A DNA stretch of 64,000 bases, from NCBI RefSeq assembly GCF_006094695.1, contig NZ_CP035103.1, forward strand, positions 3,782,001-3,846,000, written 5' to 3'. The notes under the pieces were generated by a model. It was given only the letters and a program-made list of their open reading frames with translations, was not told the DNA's origin and searched no databases. Source of the stretch: Kocuria rosea. Its GTDB lineage: Bacteria; Actinomycetota; Actinomycetes; Actinomycetales; Micrococcaceae. Of this stretch, positions 16,541 through 25,710 are shown piece by piece; within the stretch, counting starts at the first letter, position 1, and every line of letters starts with the position of its first letter. The translations under genes and the position numbers were made by a program.

Positions 16541-17496
16541 GCCGGGTCGTCGTCACGGGACGGGTGCCCGACGCCGCGATCGAGAAGCTCCGCGCCGCCC
16601 ACGAGGTCGAGATGTGGCCGGATCCGGAGCCGATCGGCCGCGAGGCGCTCCTGCGCCGGGTGGCCGGGGCGGATGCCGTGGTGAGTCTGCTCACCGAGCG
16701 CATCGACGCCGAGCTGCTCGACGCCGCCGGCCCGCAGCTGCAAGTGGTCGCGAACGTCGCCGTCGGCTACGACAACATCGACGTGCCCGCCTGCACCGAG
16801 CGGGGCGTCGTGCCCACCAACACCCCCGGTGTGCTCACGGAGGCGACTGCCGACATCGCCTTCGGTCTGATCCTCATGGCGACCCGCCGGCTCGGCGAGG
16901 GGGAACGGCTCATCCGCTCCGGCCAGGACTGGAAGTGGGGCATGTTCTTCCTGCTCGGCAGCAGCCTGCAGGGCAAGACCCTCGGCGTCGTCGGCATGGG
17001 CGCCATCGGTCAGGCGACCGCGCGGCGGGCCAAGGCCTTCGGCATGGAGATCGTCTACCGGTCGCGCAGCGAGATCGATCCCGGGTTCGCCGCCGAGCTG
17101 GGCGCCCGGCGGGTCGATCTCGACGAGCTGCTGAGCGTCTCCGACGTCGTGTCGCTGCACTGTCCCTACGGGCACGCCACGCACCACCTGATCGGCGCCG
17201 AGCAGCTGGCGGCGATGAAGGACTCGGCGTACCTCGTGAACACCGCGCGCGGACCGATCGTCGACGAAGCGGCACTCGCGTCCGCGCTGCGCGAGGGCCG
17301 GATCGCGGGTGCCGGAATGGACGTCTTCGAGCACGAGCCGCAGGTGCATCCCGAGTTGCTGGAGCTCGACAACGTGGTGCTGGTGCCGCACCTGGGCTCC
17401 GCCACCGTGGAGACGCGCACCGCGATGGCGGTGCTCGCCGCCGAGAACGTGCTCGCCGTGCTCGCCGGTGAACGACCGCCTGCACCGATCGGTTAG
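16537..17496 (+). CDS. D-isomer-specific 2-hydroxyacid dehydrogenase (glyoxylate/hydroxypyruvate reductase type)
   Basis: 319 residues. N-terminal catalytic domain ends with VVANVAVGYDNIDVPACTER. The Rossmann fold begins at LGVVGMGAIGQATARRAKAF. Substrate/catalytic residues are in LVNTARGPIVDEAAL (Arg), GMDVFEHEP (Glu) and VLVPHLGSAT (His). GVVPTNTPGVLTEATAD is typical of the glyoxylate reductase branch. It oxidises or reduces a 2-hydroxy/2-oxo acid with NAD(P)H in the cytoplasm. The ATG overlaps the aminotransferase stop (ATGA), so it is translationally coupled. An earlier in-frame start at 16522 would lie inside the aminotransferase. Confidence 0.9.
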   Translation: MSRVVVTGRVPDAAIEKLRAAHEVEMWPDPEPIGREALLRRVAGADAVVSLLTERIDAELLDAAGPQLQVVANVAVGYDNIDVPACTERGVVPTNTPGVLTEATADIAFGLILMATRRLGEGERLIRSGQDWKWGMFFLLGSSLQGKTLGVVGMGAIGQATARRAKAFGMEIVYRSRSEIDPGFAAELGARRVDLDELLSVSDVVSLHCPYGHATHHLIGAEQLAAMKDSAYLVNTARGPIVDEAALASALREGRIAGAGMDVFEHEPQVHPELLELDNVVLVPHLGSATVETRTAMAVLAAENVLAVLAGERPPAPIG

Positions 17497-17589
17497 CTGC
17501 AGGACCGCCGGCTCCACCTCGAGTGGCGTGGGATTCCGGGGCCACGTCCCCGGCAGGACGGCCGCGGCGGTGACGCGGGCCGCCATGCC

Positions 17590-18372
17590 TCACGAGGTGC
17601 TGCGGAGCCAGTCCTCGAACCGGGTCGGGGCGGTCGTGAAGTCTCCGCGGGGCAGCAGGCCACCGTTGCCGAGAGCGGTGAACGGCACCGGCACCCGGAG
17701 CACCTTCCGGCGTCCTCCTCGGTGCTGATCGATCGCACGGGCGAGTTCCGCCATGTCGCGGACCTCGGGCCCGGCGATGACGGCGTCGTCGGAGGTTGTG
17801 GAGCCGCCGGGCTCCAGGGCACGGTCGGCGACGAACGCGGCGGCTTCGTCGGCGGCCAGCGGCCGGGAGCGCATCCCCGGCACCGCGGAGAGCGGGCCGA
17901 TGCGCATCTGCGACAGCAGGGTCTCGGCCAGTTCGTACCACTGCGCCGAGGCCACGAACGTGACCGGGACGGGCCCGGCACGGTAGGTCTGCTCCTGGGC
18001 GGCCTTGCCCGCGTAGTAGCCCATCCACCGGTGCACCTCGGGCTCCCGGGCGTTGAGGATCGTGACGCACACGATCCGGGACACCCCTGCCTGCTGTGCC
18101 GCCGCCACCACGTTGCGTGCGGTGGTGGTGAAGAAGTCGACGGCGCGCTTGCGGGACAGTGTCGCCAGGTGGAGGCAGTCCACCACGGTGGAGACCCCCT
18201 CGAACGCGGCGTCCAGGCCTTCGCCGGAACAGACGTCGATGCCTTGCCCGCGGGAGACCTCGACGACGTCGACCCCGCGCTCACGCAGCTGTGCCACCAC
18301 CCGTGCGCCCAGCTGCCCGGTCGCTCCCAGGACCGTCACCTTCCGGCGCTCGCCCTCGCCCGTGCTCTCCAT
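17590..18372 (-). CDS. NmrA/SDR-like NAD(P)H-binding protein
   Basis: 260 residues of atypical short-chain dehydrogenase fold. VTVLGATGQLGARVVAQLRE near residue 12 is the GxxGxxG cofactor loop, followed by GVDVVEVSRGQGIDVCSGEG and the strand AFEGVSTVVDCLH. AAAQQAGVSRIVCVTILNA and YYAGKAAQE resemble the NmrA-like branch that often lacks a full YxxxK active site. VPVTFVASAQWYELAETLL follows. It lies head-to-head with the GlxA-type regulator gene (134 bases apart), which may control it. The role could be redox sensing or quinone/ketone reduction; neither is proven. Confidence 0.8.
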   Translation of the reverse strand: MESTGEGERRKVTVLGATGQLGARVVAQLRERGVDVVEVSRGQGIDVCSGEGLDAAFEGVSTVVDCLHLATLSRKRAVDFFTTTARNVVAAAQQAGVSRIVCVTILNAREPEVHRWMGYYAGKAAQEQTYRAGPVPVTFVASAQWYELAETLLSQMRIGPLSAVPGMRSRPLAADEAAAFVADRALEPGGSTTSDDAVIAGPEVRDMAELARAIDQHRGGRRKVLRVPVPFTALGNGGLLPRGDFTTAPTRFEDWLRSTS

Positions 18373-18506
18373 GGCCCACCGTCCTCTTCCCGCCGTCCGT
18401 GCCTCGGTGCTGCTGGCACCGATTCTCCTCGCGTGCCGCTCCTGTCGCGACTGACACTTTTCATACTGTCGTCGACTTCCTGCCGGTCCGCTGGGAGCAT
18501 GGACCC

Positions 18507-19457
18507 ATGATCAACAACGTGGCCGTCATCGTGTTCGACGAGGTCTCCCCCTTCGAGCTCGGGGTGGCCTGCGAGGCCTGGGCGATCGACCGCTCGGGCG
18601 ACGGCCTGCCCGTCATGGACTTCGCTGTATGCAGCCCCGATGGGCGGCCGGTCCGCACGATCGCCGGCTTCGACGTGGCGGTCCAGCACGGCCTCGACCG
18701 GGTGGCTGCGGCGGATCTCGTGGTCCTCCCGGCCATGTCCCGGGACATCCCGGTCCCGGCCGAGGTGATCCACGCGCTGCGCGCGGCCCACGACCGTGGC
18801 GCCCGGCTCCTGTCCATCTGCTCGGGCGCCTTCATCCTGGGTGCCGCCGGGCTGCTCGACGGCCGCCGCTGCACCACCCACTGGATGCACACCGCGGAGC
18901 TGGCCGAGCGGTTCCCCGCCGCACACGTGGTGCCCGAGGTCCTCTACGTGGAGGACGGCAGCGTCCTCACCAGCGCCGGCACCGCCGCGGGTCTCGACGC
19001 CTGCCTCCACCTGTGGCGCCAGGAGTTCGGCTCGGCGGCCGCCAACACCGTGGCACGGCGCATGGTCGTGCCGCCGCAGCGCCAGGGCGGACAGGCCCAG
19101 TTCATCAAGGACCCGGTCCCCGAACGCCGGGCCGAGACGCTGGACCCGCTGCTCACCTGGATCGTGGGCCACCTCGACGAACCGCTCGACGTCGACGCCC
19201 TGGCCCGGCGCGCCGCGATGTCACCGCGCACCTTCGCCCGCCGCTTCCGCGACGAGACGGGCACCACCCCGCATGCCTGGATCACCGCGCGGCGCCTGCA
19301 CCGGGCCGAGCAGCTCCTCGAGGAAACCGACCTGCCCGTCGAGCGCATCGCCGCGGACGTGGGCTTCGGCAACGCGGCCACCCTGCGCCACCATTTCACC
19401 CGGATCCGCCGCCTCAGCCCGCAGCAGTACCGCCGTCGCTTCGCGACGACCTCCTGA
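18507..19457 (+). CDS. GlxA-family regulator (DJ-1/PfpI plus AraC HTH)
   Basis: 316 residues. The N-terminal half is a DJ-1/PfpI glutaminase-like domain with the nucleophile-elbow cysteine in LLSICSGAFILGAAGLLDGR and THWMHTAELAERFP after it. The C-terminal AraC domain starts near residue 220: LDVDALARRAAMSPRTFARR for the first helix-turn-helix and VERIADVGFG-type second helix-turn-helix followed by FTRIRRLSPQQYRRRF. Such proteins are transcription regulators of catabolic or stress genes. The divergent NmrA-like gene is the most likely target. ATG 18507 is the only good start before the domain. Confidence 0.88.
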   Translation: MINNVAVIVFDEVSPFELGVACEAWAIDRSGDGLPVMDFAVCSPDGRPVRTIAGFDVAVQHGLDRVAAADLVVLPAMSRDIPVPAEVIHALRAAHDRGARLLSICSGAFILGAAGLLDGRRCTTHWMHTAELAERFPAAHVVPEVLYVEDGSVLTSAGTAAGLDACLHLWRQEFGSAAANTVARRMVVPPQRQGGQAQFIKDPVPERRAETLDPLLTWIVGHLDEPLDVDALARRAAMSPRTFARRFRDETGTTPHAWITARRLHRAEQLLEETDLPVERIAADVGFGNAATLRHHFTRIRRLSPQQYRRRFATTS

Positions 19458-19693
19458 GCGCCGCCTGCTGAGCACCTCGGCCGCGAGAGCGCGGCCGACG
19501 AGCTCCGTCATGGCCGCGATCTCGAACAAGCGTTCCGCTCATCCGGGACTCCGTGGCAGAGCGTCGACAGACTTGGCAGAAAACGACCGGAGGCAGTCAT
19601 TTCTGCCACTCGCGCAACAGGTTCCAGGCGACGAGGCTTGTCAGCGTGAGGGTGAGCCGGATCGGCCGGCACACCGCAGGCAAGGAGCTCATC

Positions 19694-19996
19694 ATGATCT
19701 CGTTCGTGTTCCTGGTGCTGGCCGCAGCCGCTGTGCTGTCGGTGTACACAGTGATCGGCCGCCTGGCCGCACCCCCGGAGGAGCGGGTGCCGTGGCGCGA
19801 CCTCGGCTGGGACGGCTGGGTCCACACGCTGCGACGCAGCCTGGTCTTCCTGGGCGACGTGGCCCCGCGCGTGGGCGCCGGTCACGCGGCGAGTCCGTCG
19901 AACGTCGTCGCCGCGTCGTCGGCCTGGCAGGCCGCCGTGGTTGACGACATCCCGAGGAACGCACGGCCCCTGTCCGGGCCCGCAACCTGCTCGTGA
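19694..19996 (+). CDS. Small membrane protein, hypothetical
   Basis: 100 residues. ATG 19694 follows AAGGAG. One N-terminal hydrophobic segment (ISFVFLVLAAAAVLSVYTVI) then a polar tail with EERVPWRDLGWDGWVHTLRR. The far C-terminus is low-complexity and may be beyond the true functional part. No family recognised. Confidence 0.5.
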   Translation: MISFVFLVLAAAAVLSVYTVIGRLAAPPEERVPWRDLGWDGWVHTLRRSLVFLGDVAPRVGAGHAASPSNVVAASSAWQAAVVDDIPRNARPLSGPATCS

Positions 19997-20151
19997 GGTT
20001 CACCTGGGAGGTACTCTCGTCCGGCAGGCAGGTCCAGCGCCTCCTGCCGGACGAGGGCATTACCCCGAAAGGCGCTACAGCAGCCGGCCGCAGAACACCG
20101 CGGGCAGCGGTGTGAACCTCCGGCGGCGCATGCGGCACGGGCTGATGAGTC

Positions 20152-20421
20152 TCAGGGAGTCCAGCCGAGGACCGCTTCCCCGAACGTCATGACGCCGAAC
20201 CACGTCGCGACGGCCACCAGGGGAACCAGGAGCACCAGGTAGGACCGGCGCTGCACCAGCCGCACCCCGACGTAGGTCAGGAGCACCCACCACACGCCCA
20301 GGAGCACGATGGCCCACAGCGGAGCCATCAGACCGCTGGCCATGTAGAAGAACCCGACCACCAACTGGGCCAGGGCCGCGATCACCACAGCCACCACGAA
20401 CAACGGCGTCGTCGTTCTCAT
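20152..20421 (-). CDS. Small multi-pass membrane protein, hypothetical
   Basis: 89 residues from the ATG at 20421 (upstream in-frame starts to 20565 add an implausible Cys/Gly-rich leader). Three hydrophobic stretches are visible: LFVVAVVIAALAQLVVGFFY, LMAPLWAIVLLGVWWVLLTY and YLVLLVPLVAVATWFGVM. No catalytic motif. It lies alone between convergent or same-strand neighbours; function unknown. Confidence 0.6.
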   Translation of the reverse strand: MRTTTPLFVVAVVIAALAQLVVGFFYMASGLMAPLWAIVLLGVWWVLLTYVGVRLVQRRSYLVLLVPLVAVATWFGVMTFGEAVLGWTP

Positions 20422-20602
20422 AGGAGAACTGTGCGCCTCGAGACAGCCACCAGCAAGAGAGGACCCGGCTCCCCCGCAAAGCCGCCGACATTTGACGTGG
20501 GTGGGACCGGGTCGAGTAGATGTCCCATGCCAGAGCTCACCAAGGCCGGGAGGGCGCCTCGTCACTAGCGCCGTGCTGCGTGCCCGTCCGCCGCCCTGCC
20601 GC

Positions 20603-21517
20603 TCAGGACAGTCCGGCGCTGAGCAGTGCCGTCAGGAGGTCTGAGCCGTAGCTGACGGCGGCTGCAGTGCCCCCGAAGATCATCCCGAGGCCCCACAGCC
20701 TGCGGCGGCGTCGCGCGCTCCGCACGGTGTGCCGCAGCTCCGCGAAGCGCTCCTGCAGCGCGACCGGGTCCTCGGGCGGCGCGGGATGGTGGTGCCAGGT
20801 CCCCGGAACCACGGCTGCGGCAGCGATCCGGGCAATCCGCTCGGGAGCCAGGACGGGACGACGACGCTTCAGCCAGCGCAGCAGCTCACGATCGGTGACA
20901 ACTCTGACGTCGGCGGGACGCTGTTTGATCGTCAGCTTTCCCGGCTCGATCAGCACCAGCACCGGGGTGACCGACACCGACTCCCCCACCGCCGCGCTCA
21001 GCCGCCTCGCCGCTCGGGCCGCCTCGTGCCGGGCGTGGGGCAGGTAGTGCTGCTTGTGCCCGTCGACCAGGATCGCGCGCTCGCCGATCCAGACATTTCT
21101 GCCCGCGTGGTTCTTCGTGTTGAGCGTGAACACGCCTGCCGGGCCGATCAGCACGTGGTCGATGTCCGAGACCCCGGCGCCGACCGGAACGGCGTGGAGC
21201 ACCGTCCATTCCGGGCCCAGGCGGCCGAGGATCTGCCCGACCGCGATCTCTCCGAGCGCCCCTTGGAACCAGGGCCGGCTGTCGGCGCTGAGCGGGCTGG
21301 CTCCGGCCAGACGTCGCCACCACGACCGGGGCGGATCTCCGTCATGGATCCGCAGCGTCTCGGCCATCACCGCCTGGCCTGCTCGTCGGTTCGCCAGACT
21401 CGACTCCGGCATCGGGGCTCGGGCCTCCGCCGGCGGCCCGAGCAGCCCGAAGGCGGCGAATCCCGCGGTGCGGATGGGCGCAGGAGGTGGCAGCGCAGGG
21501 TCGACGGAGGGCGTCAT
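20603..21517 (-). CDS. NERD-domain (nuclease-related) protein
   Basis: 304 residues. NERD domains have a PD-(D/E)XK-like core. Seen: GALGEIAVGQILGRLGPEW (catalytic Glu helix), VSDIDHVLIGPAGVFTLNTK (Asp and Lys of the core) and WIGERAILVDGHKQHYLP. The N-terminal 90 residues are low-complexity and polar. A hydrophobic C-terminal segment (LWGLGMIFGGTAAAVSYGS) suggests membrane anchoring. ATG 21517 is taken rather than the TTG three codons earlier. Known NERD proteins are linked to DNA processing, but the specific job here is unknown. It stands outside the defence island. Confidence 0.82.
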   Translation of the reverse strand: MTPSVDPALPPPAPIRTAGFAAFGLLGPPAEARAPMPESSLANRRAGQAVMAETLRIHDGDPPRSWWRRLAGASPLSADSRPWFQGALGEIAVGQILGRLGPEWTVLHAVPVGAGVSDIDHVLIGPAGVFTLNTKNHAGRNVWIGERAILVDGHKQHYLPHARHEAARAARRLSAAVGESVSVTPVLVLIEPGKLTIKQRPADVRVVTDRELLRWLKRRRPVLAPERIARIAAAAVVPGTWHHHPAPPEDPVALQERFAELRHTVRSARRRRRLWGLGMIFGGTAAAVSYGSDLLTALLSAGLS

Positions 21518-21803
21518 GATGGTCAACTTTCGAACGGGACGAAAAGGTCTCCCTGCATCTCATGTCTTTGCTTTAGTACACGGCAAGTGGCAGCGCCTTC
21601 GTTCCGTTGTGTGACGCCATCAGCGCCAGCAGCGCGACCCCCTGCTCCGCAGCACTTCGGCGCAGGCCAGCATGTTCCGACCGACGAGACACGTCCGCGT
21701 CGTACTGCCCCCTCCTTTCGGATGATGTCGATTGCAAACACAGTGGATAGCGTCAGCGTCATCCACGACGGTCACAGGGTCGTCCCGGCGCAAGGAGTGG
21801 TCC

Positions 21804-22550
21804 ATGAGGCTCAGAAGCATCACCACAGGAACGATCGCCACCGTCCTGGTGGTGGGTCTGCTGGGCACTCCCGCAGCCGCCACCAGGATCGAGACCCCGA
21901 TTCCTGCACCGGAGATCGGCCAGGAGTTCGCCGAGGTGTCCTTCGCCGTGGTCGGCGACATGGACGTGGTGGTCGGCGAGACCGTGGAGGCCACTGACCT
22001 GGAAAAGGTCGGCGTGGAGGAAGGGGCCGCCGAGGCGGTGCTCGAGGAGCCGGAGACGGTGCCCGAACTGCTGCTGCCGGAGGAGGCCGCTCTGCCATCG
22101 GATCAGCCCGTTCTGCAGTCTCAGCAGCAGTTCGTGGCCTCGACAGTCGCGGCTCCCCGGGTGATGGTGGCCGCCGCCAACGCGCCCGTGCTCTACAGCT
22201 GGCTGGATCGTGACGGCAGGACCGTGACGTTGCGCAGCAACATCAACACCAAGATCGTGAACACCCACAACGTCAACTACCGGGTCGCGCGAGCTACGAC
22301 GAAGTATCCCCAGCACAAGTGGTTCGTCTCCGGCTCCAAGTACAACTACAGCACCCCGGTGAACGAAGTCAGGTGCTCTGGCATCCTGTGGTGGCGCACG
22401 TGCAAGGTGGTGCGAACGGTCACGGTGATGGCGGGGGTGGATTTCCGCACCAACACCAGTGACGGCCGCCCCTTCGGAGTGACGACGACGTACTGTCAGG
22501 GATACGCAGGAGCGTGCCCTGACTTCGTGAAGAACGCTCTGAACATCTGA
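21804..22550 (+). CDS. Secreted hypothetical protein
   Basis: 248 residues, family not recognised. Signal peptide: MRLRSITTGTIATVLVVGLL with cleavage probably after TPAAA. The mature part starts with a strongly acidic, proline-rich stretch (many Glu between residues 30 and 115). After it comes a compact C-terminal domain of mixed charge (LYSWLDRDGRTVTLRSNINT; NYRVARATTKYPQHKW) with four cysteines (VRCSGILWWRTCKVV; TYCQGYAGACPDF) that probably form two disulphides outside the cell. ATG 21804 has AAGGAG. The next gene begins seven bases after its stop, so they are likely cotranscribed. It could be a secreted effector or surface protein; no motif proves this. Confidence 0.65.
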   Translation: MRLRSITTGTIATVLVVGLLGTPAAATRIETPIPAPEIGQEFAEVSFAVVGDMDVVVGETVEATDLEKVGVEEGAAEAVLEEPETVPELLLPEEAALPSDQPVLQSQQQFVASTVAAPRVMVAAANAPVLYSWLDRDGRTVTLRSNINTKIVNTHNVNYRVARATTKYPQHKWFVSGSKYNYSTPVNEVRCSGILWWRTCKVVRTVTVMAGVDFRTNTSDGRPFGVTTTYCQGYAGACPDFVKNALNI

Positions 22551-22557
22551 GGGGTTG

Positions 22558-23040
22558 ATGGACGTGACCGTGACCGGCGGATCCTTCCTGCACGAGCTGT
22601 CCATGGTCGAACGCGCCCAACACCACAGCCTCATCACCGGCGTCACGCTGGCCCAGGAGACCGCCGATGTGCAGTGCGTGACGGGACCGTCGGTGACCGT
22701 GCCGCTGACGGCCGGGCGGATTCGCATCGCACAGCTGCTGAGCGCGGTTGCCGGACCCATCACCCCGCCGGCCGCGCAGGATCCCGACACCTACCCGGAC
22801 ACCCCCGCCCCCCAGCAACTGTGGAGCGAACTCCTGGACGACCTAGGTGCTTACCTCCCTGACCTTTCCCACGCCGACCCCGATCTGCGGCTGGTCTCCG
22901 TGCACCGGGACGGGGCAACCGCGCGGATCCAGGTCGCCAACAGCACTCGGCAGTTCACCCATGGAGTGCCCCTGGACAGCGGGGAGCCGCCGGCCGCGGT
23001 GACGGTCGACATCGCCGCCGCGTTCGCCGCGGCACCGTAG
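22558..23040 (+). CDS. Hypothetical cytosolic protein, partner of upstream secreted protein
   Basis: 160 residues, not recognised. No signal peptide or membrane segment. It is acidic and ends AAVTVDIAAAFAAAP. ATG 22558 is preceded by an in-frame TTG at 22555. It begins seven bases after the secreted protein gene, so the two form an operon; the arrangement exported protein plus small acidic cytosolic protein resembles effector-immunity or substrate-chaperone pairs, but this is only a positional suggestion. Confidence 0.55.
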   Translation: MDVTVTGGSFLHELSMVERAQHHSLITGVTLAQETADVQCVTGPSVTVPLTAGRIRIAQLLSAVAGPITPPAAQDPDTYPDTPAPQQLWSELLDDLGAYLPDLSHADPDLRLVSVHRDGATARIQVANSTRQFTHGVPLDSGEPPAAVTVDIAAAFAAAP

Positions 23041-23367
23041 CCGCTGCGCTGAGACCTGGCCTCATTGCCGGTGGCGGCCCTCGCAGCACTCGCGCCGGAG
23101 CACGCCACCGGCCAGATCGTGCCGGGGACCATCCGAGATGCAGGAGGCCGCACGGCGGGAATAACGACATTCCCCAACATCCGCCGGGATCACTGACTCC
23201 CCGGGCACCGTCGAGGACCGCGCCGACGACGGCAGCCCCGTCCCCACGTCCCCTCCTGCTACCGCGCCTGAGCCTGCGGCCGCAGAACTGGGGACACCAG
23301 CCTCCCCGGTGATTGCAGATGCATCCATAGGCTGGAGGGGAACTGACGCTTTCCTGACAGGACTCCC
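23041..23367. other. Intergenic region before the SNase lipoprotein
   Basis: About 330 bases, high GC, with no reading frame supported by a ribosome site and no strong hairpin seen. It presumably holds the end of the preceding operon and the promoter of the lipoprotein nuclease gene. Confidence 0.4.
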
Positions 23368-24525
23368 GTGGCTCCCTCCTCTTCTGCTTCTCTCCGCCTG
23401 GGCGCCTCCGCGCTCGTCCTCCTGCTCCTGACCGGCTGCGGCGGGTCGGCGGTCTCCAGCGACACGACGTCGTCGAACGCCGCCTCCACCGAGACCTCCG
23501 CCGCCCCGGAACTGCGCGGCGATCGCGCCGTGGTGGAGCGGGTGATCGACGGCGACACCGTCGACGTCCAGCGGGACGGCGAGGTGGTGCGGGTGCGGCT
23601 GCTCAACATCGACACCCCGGAGACCAAGGACCCGAACGAGATCGTCGAGTGCCTCGGCCCGGAGGCCACCGCGCTGCTGGAGGAGCTCCTGCCGCCGGGC
23701 ACCGTGGTGGGCCTGGAGTACGACCAGGAGCGCACCGACCGCTACGACCGCACCCTGGCCGGGGTCTTCCTGGAGGACGGCACGCTGGTCAACGCCGAGA
23801 TCGCCCGCCAGGGCCTGGGCACACCGCTCTACATCGCGCCGAACGGCCGGTTCCTGCCGCCCGTCGAGGAGGCCTTCGCGGAGGCCGAGCAGCAGCGGAC
23901 CGGCCTGCTCGACCCGGCCCACGGCTGCACCATTCCCGCACAGCTCCAGCAGGCGACGAGCGCGCTCGCCGACGCCGCGCCGGCGGATCTCGCCGATGCG
24001 GCCGGTGAGGTCGCGGCCGCCGTCGCGTTCCTGGCGGCGCTCGACGCGGTCGACGGCGACGCGCACCCGCACATCCGCCATCTGGTCGGCCTGCCGTCGC
24101 TCACGAGCGGGATCTCGGGCGTCCGCCAGGACGTCGCGGCCCTCCAGGAACGTGCCGCTGAGCAGCGCCGCGCGGCGGAGACCAAGGCAGCGGAGCGCAG
24201 GGCGGCCGAGGACCAGCGACGACAGGCGGAGGCGGACGCGGCCCGTCAGGCGGAGTCCGCCCAGCAGGCTGAGCTGGACCGCCAGGCGGAAGCGGCACGG
24301 CAGGCAGCGACCGACGCCGCCCGTCGAGCGGTCGCACCCGCGCCGGCGCCCGCGCCGAACCCGGCGCCTGCTCCCGCTCCCGCTCCCGCCCCTGCGCCGA
24401 AGCCCGCCCCGAACCCGGGCGCCAACATCGTCAACCAGGCCCCGCCCGGCTACTACGCGGACATTCCCGGCTACACGGGACCTCGTTGCTACGCGCCCGG
24501 CGGGAAGTTCTTCAAGCCCTGCTGA
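23368..24525 (+). CDS. Lipoprotein with staphylococcal-nuclease-like domain
   Basis: 385 residues from a GTG. The signal ends with the lipobox LLTGC at residues 20-24, so the protein is a membrane-anchored lipoprotein. The SNase/thermonuclease domain follows: VIDGDTVDVQ, VRLLNIDTPET and RYDRTLAGVFLEDG supply the calcium and catalytic Asp, Arg, Glu and Arg positions of the family. After it come an alpha-helical region, a long Ala/Glu/Arg/Gln-rich coiled coil (about residues 250-320), a Pro-Ala repeat spacer, and a short C-terminal motif GYTGPRCYAPGGKFFKPC with two cysteines. The order suggests a nuclease held on the surface and extended into the wall. Activity on extracellular DNA/RNA is expected but unproven. 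Confidence 0.82.
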   Translation: MAPSSSASLRLGASALVLLLLTGCGGSAVSSDTTSSNAASTETSAAPELRGDRAVVERVIDGDTVDVQRDGEVVRVRLLNIDTPETKDPNEIVECLGPEATALLEELLPPGTVVGLEYDQERTDRYDRTLAGVFLEDGTLVNAEIARQGLGTPLYIAPNGRFLPPVEEAFAEAEQQRTGLLDPAHGCTIPAQLQQATSALADAAPADLADAAGEVAAAVAFLAALDAVDGDAHPHIRHLVGLPSLTSGISGVRQDVAALQERAAEQRRAAETKAAERRAAEDQRRQAEADAARQAESAQQAELDRQAEAARQAATDAARRAVAPAPAPAPNPAPAPAPAPAPAPKPAPNPGANIVNQAPPGYYADIPGYTGPRCYAPGGKFFKPC

Positions 24526-25126
24526 TCCCGGCGACAGGATCTGGTCACGGAAGTGGTGATGACCCCGAAATGAAAAATCCCCCGGGTGCGCATCGTGGAG
24601 AGGCGAGGGGGATCCAGTACTTTCACCCTAACTCGGGAGGACGCGACCTGGAAGGCTCAACCTCGGGTTGTCCGGGGTGGGGGCCGGTGTCGGTGTCGGA
24701 AATCAGGAGCACCTCTCTGTCGGCCCCGTCGTCAGCGCCACCCACCGCACGGCCGTGGCCTGCCGACGCCGAGCACCAGGGTGCTCGGCGTCGTTGACAG
24801 CATTTCTGCCACTGCTCCCGCGGACTTGAAGCGCCCGATGGCGACGACCAGGCGTGACCGCACTGTGAATCGCGGTCTTTCCCGCCTCTTGTAAAATGTT
24901 GTTCAGACAAAGTTGGACAAGACGACAGGGTGACCAACGTTCCGACCAGACCTCGTCCGCTCGGACGACTTCGCCGCACGCCCCGGACGCCGCGCCTGAG
25001 CCCTCGATGACCGGCCGGCGTCTTCGTCGCCCAGGATGCGAGCGGAGTCCGCGCTGCCGTGTCGGACCGGCTGAGGACCCTGGGGCCTGAGACGATCGAC
25101 GTCCCAGCGACCCCGAGGAGCCCACC
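24526..25126. other. Intergenic region with a strong hairpin
   Basis: About 600 bases between the lipoprotein nuclease and the DUF1801 gene. The only clear element is the 12-bp hairpin at 24765-24792. Short frames in it lack start signals. The promoter of the DUF1801 gene should be toward the right end. Confidence 0.45.
24765..24792. terminator. Perfect 12-bp hairpin, possible terminator
   Basis: GACGCCGAGCAC (24765-24776) and GTGCTCGGCGTC (24781-24792) pair perfectly around the loop CAGG. It lies 240 bases after the nuclease stop, so it may end that transcript or a small unannotated one. No T tract follows. Confidence 0.5.
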
Positions 25127-25555
25127 GTGGAGAAGACAGGTCAGCCGGTCGAGGAGTACCTTGCCGGGGTCACGCCGGCGAAGCGGCGGGCGGACGCCGA
25201 GCGTCTCATCCCCCTGTTCACCCGGGTCACCGGGCAGCCGGCGGAGATGTGGGGCACCATCGTGGGCTTCGGCCAGTACCACTACAGGTACGCGAGCGGG
25301 CACGAGGGCGACGCCCCCGCGGCGGGCTTCGCCGCGCGGAAGGCCGCGACGACGGTCTACGTGTACGACGGCGTCGACGCCCACCGGGAGAACCTGGCGC
25401 GCCTGGGCCCGCACACCACCGGAGTGGGCTGCATCTACCTCAAGGATCTCGGCGCGGTGGACCTGGACGTCCTCGAGCAGATCGTCGCCGCCTCGTACGC
25501 GAAGCTCGGCGACGGCCCCTGGACGGACCGCGCTCGGGACGGCGCCCCGGACTGA
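25127..25555 (+). CDS. DUF1801 domain protein
   Basis: 142 residues from a GTG. The sequence VEEYLAGVTPAKRRADAERL, then MWGTIVGFGQYHYRYASG and VGCIYLKDLGAVDLDVLEQ matches the DUF1801/YdhG-like fold. Function of the family is not established. It sits upstream of a GYD-domain gene in the same direction, 155 bases apart. Confidence 0.85.
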   Translation: MEKTGQPVEEYLAGVTPAKRRADAERLIPLFTRVTGQPAEMWGTIVGFGQYHYRYASGHEGDAPAAGFAARKAATTVYVYDGVDAHRENLARLGPHTTGVGCIYLKDLGAVDLDVLEQIVAASYAKLGDGPWTDRARDGAPD

Positions 25556-25710
25556 GCGGACGCCGCCGCCTCCGACACGGAGGCGACATGAGTCACGGGC
25601 CGGCGACGATCCGGGCGATCCCCTGGAGTGTGCCCGTGCGGGGGCCTACGGTCAGCACACGCCTGATCGGAACCGGCCGGACGGACACCACCACACGAGG
25701 GGACGAGACG

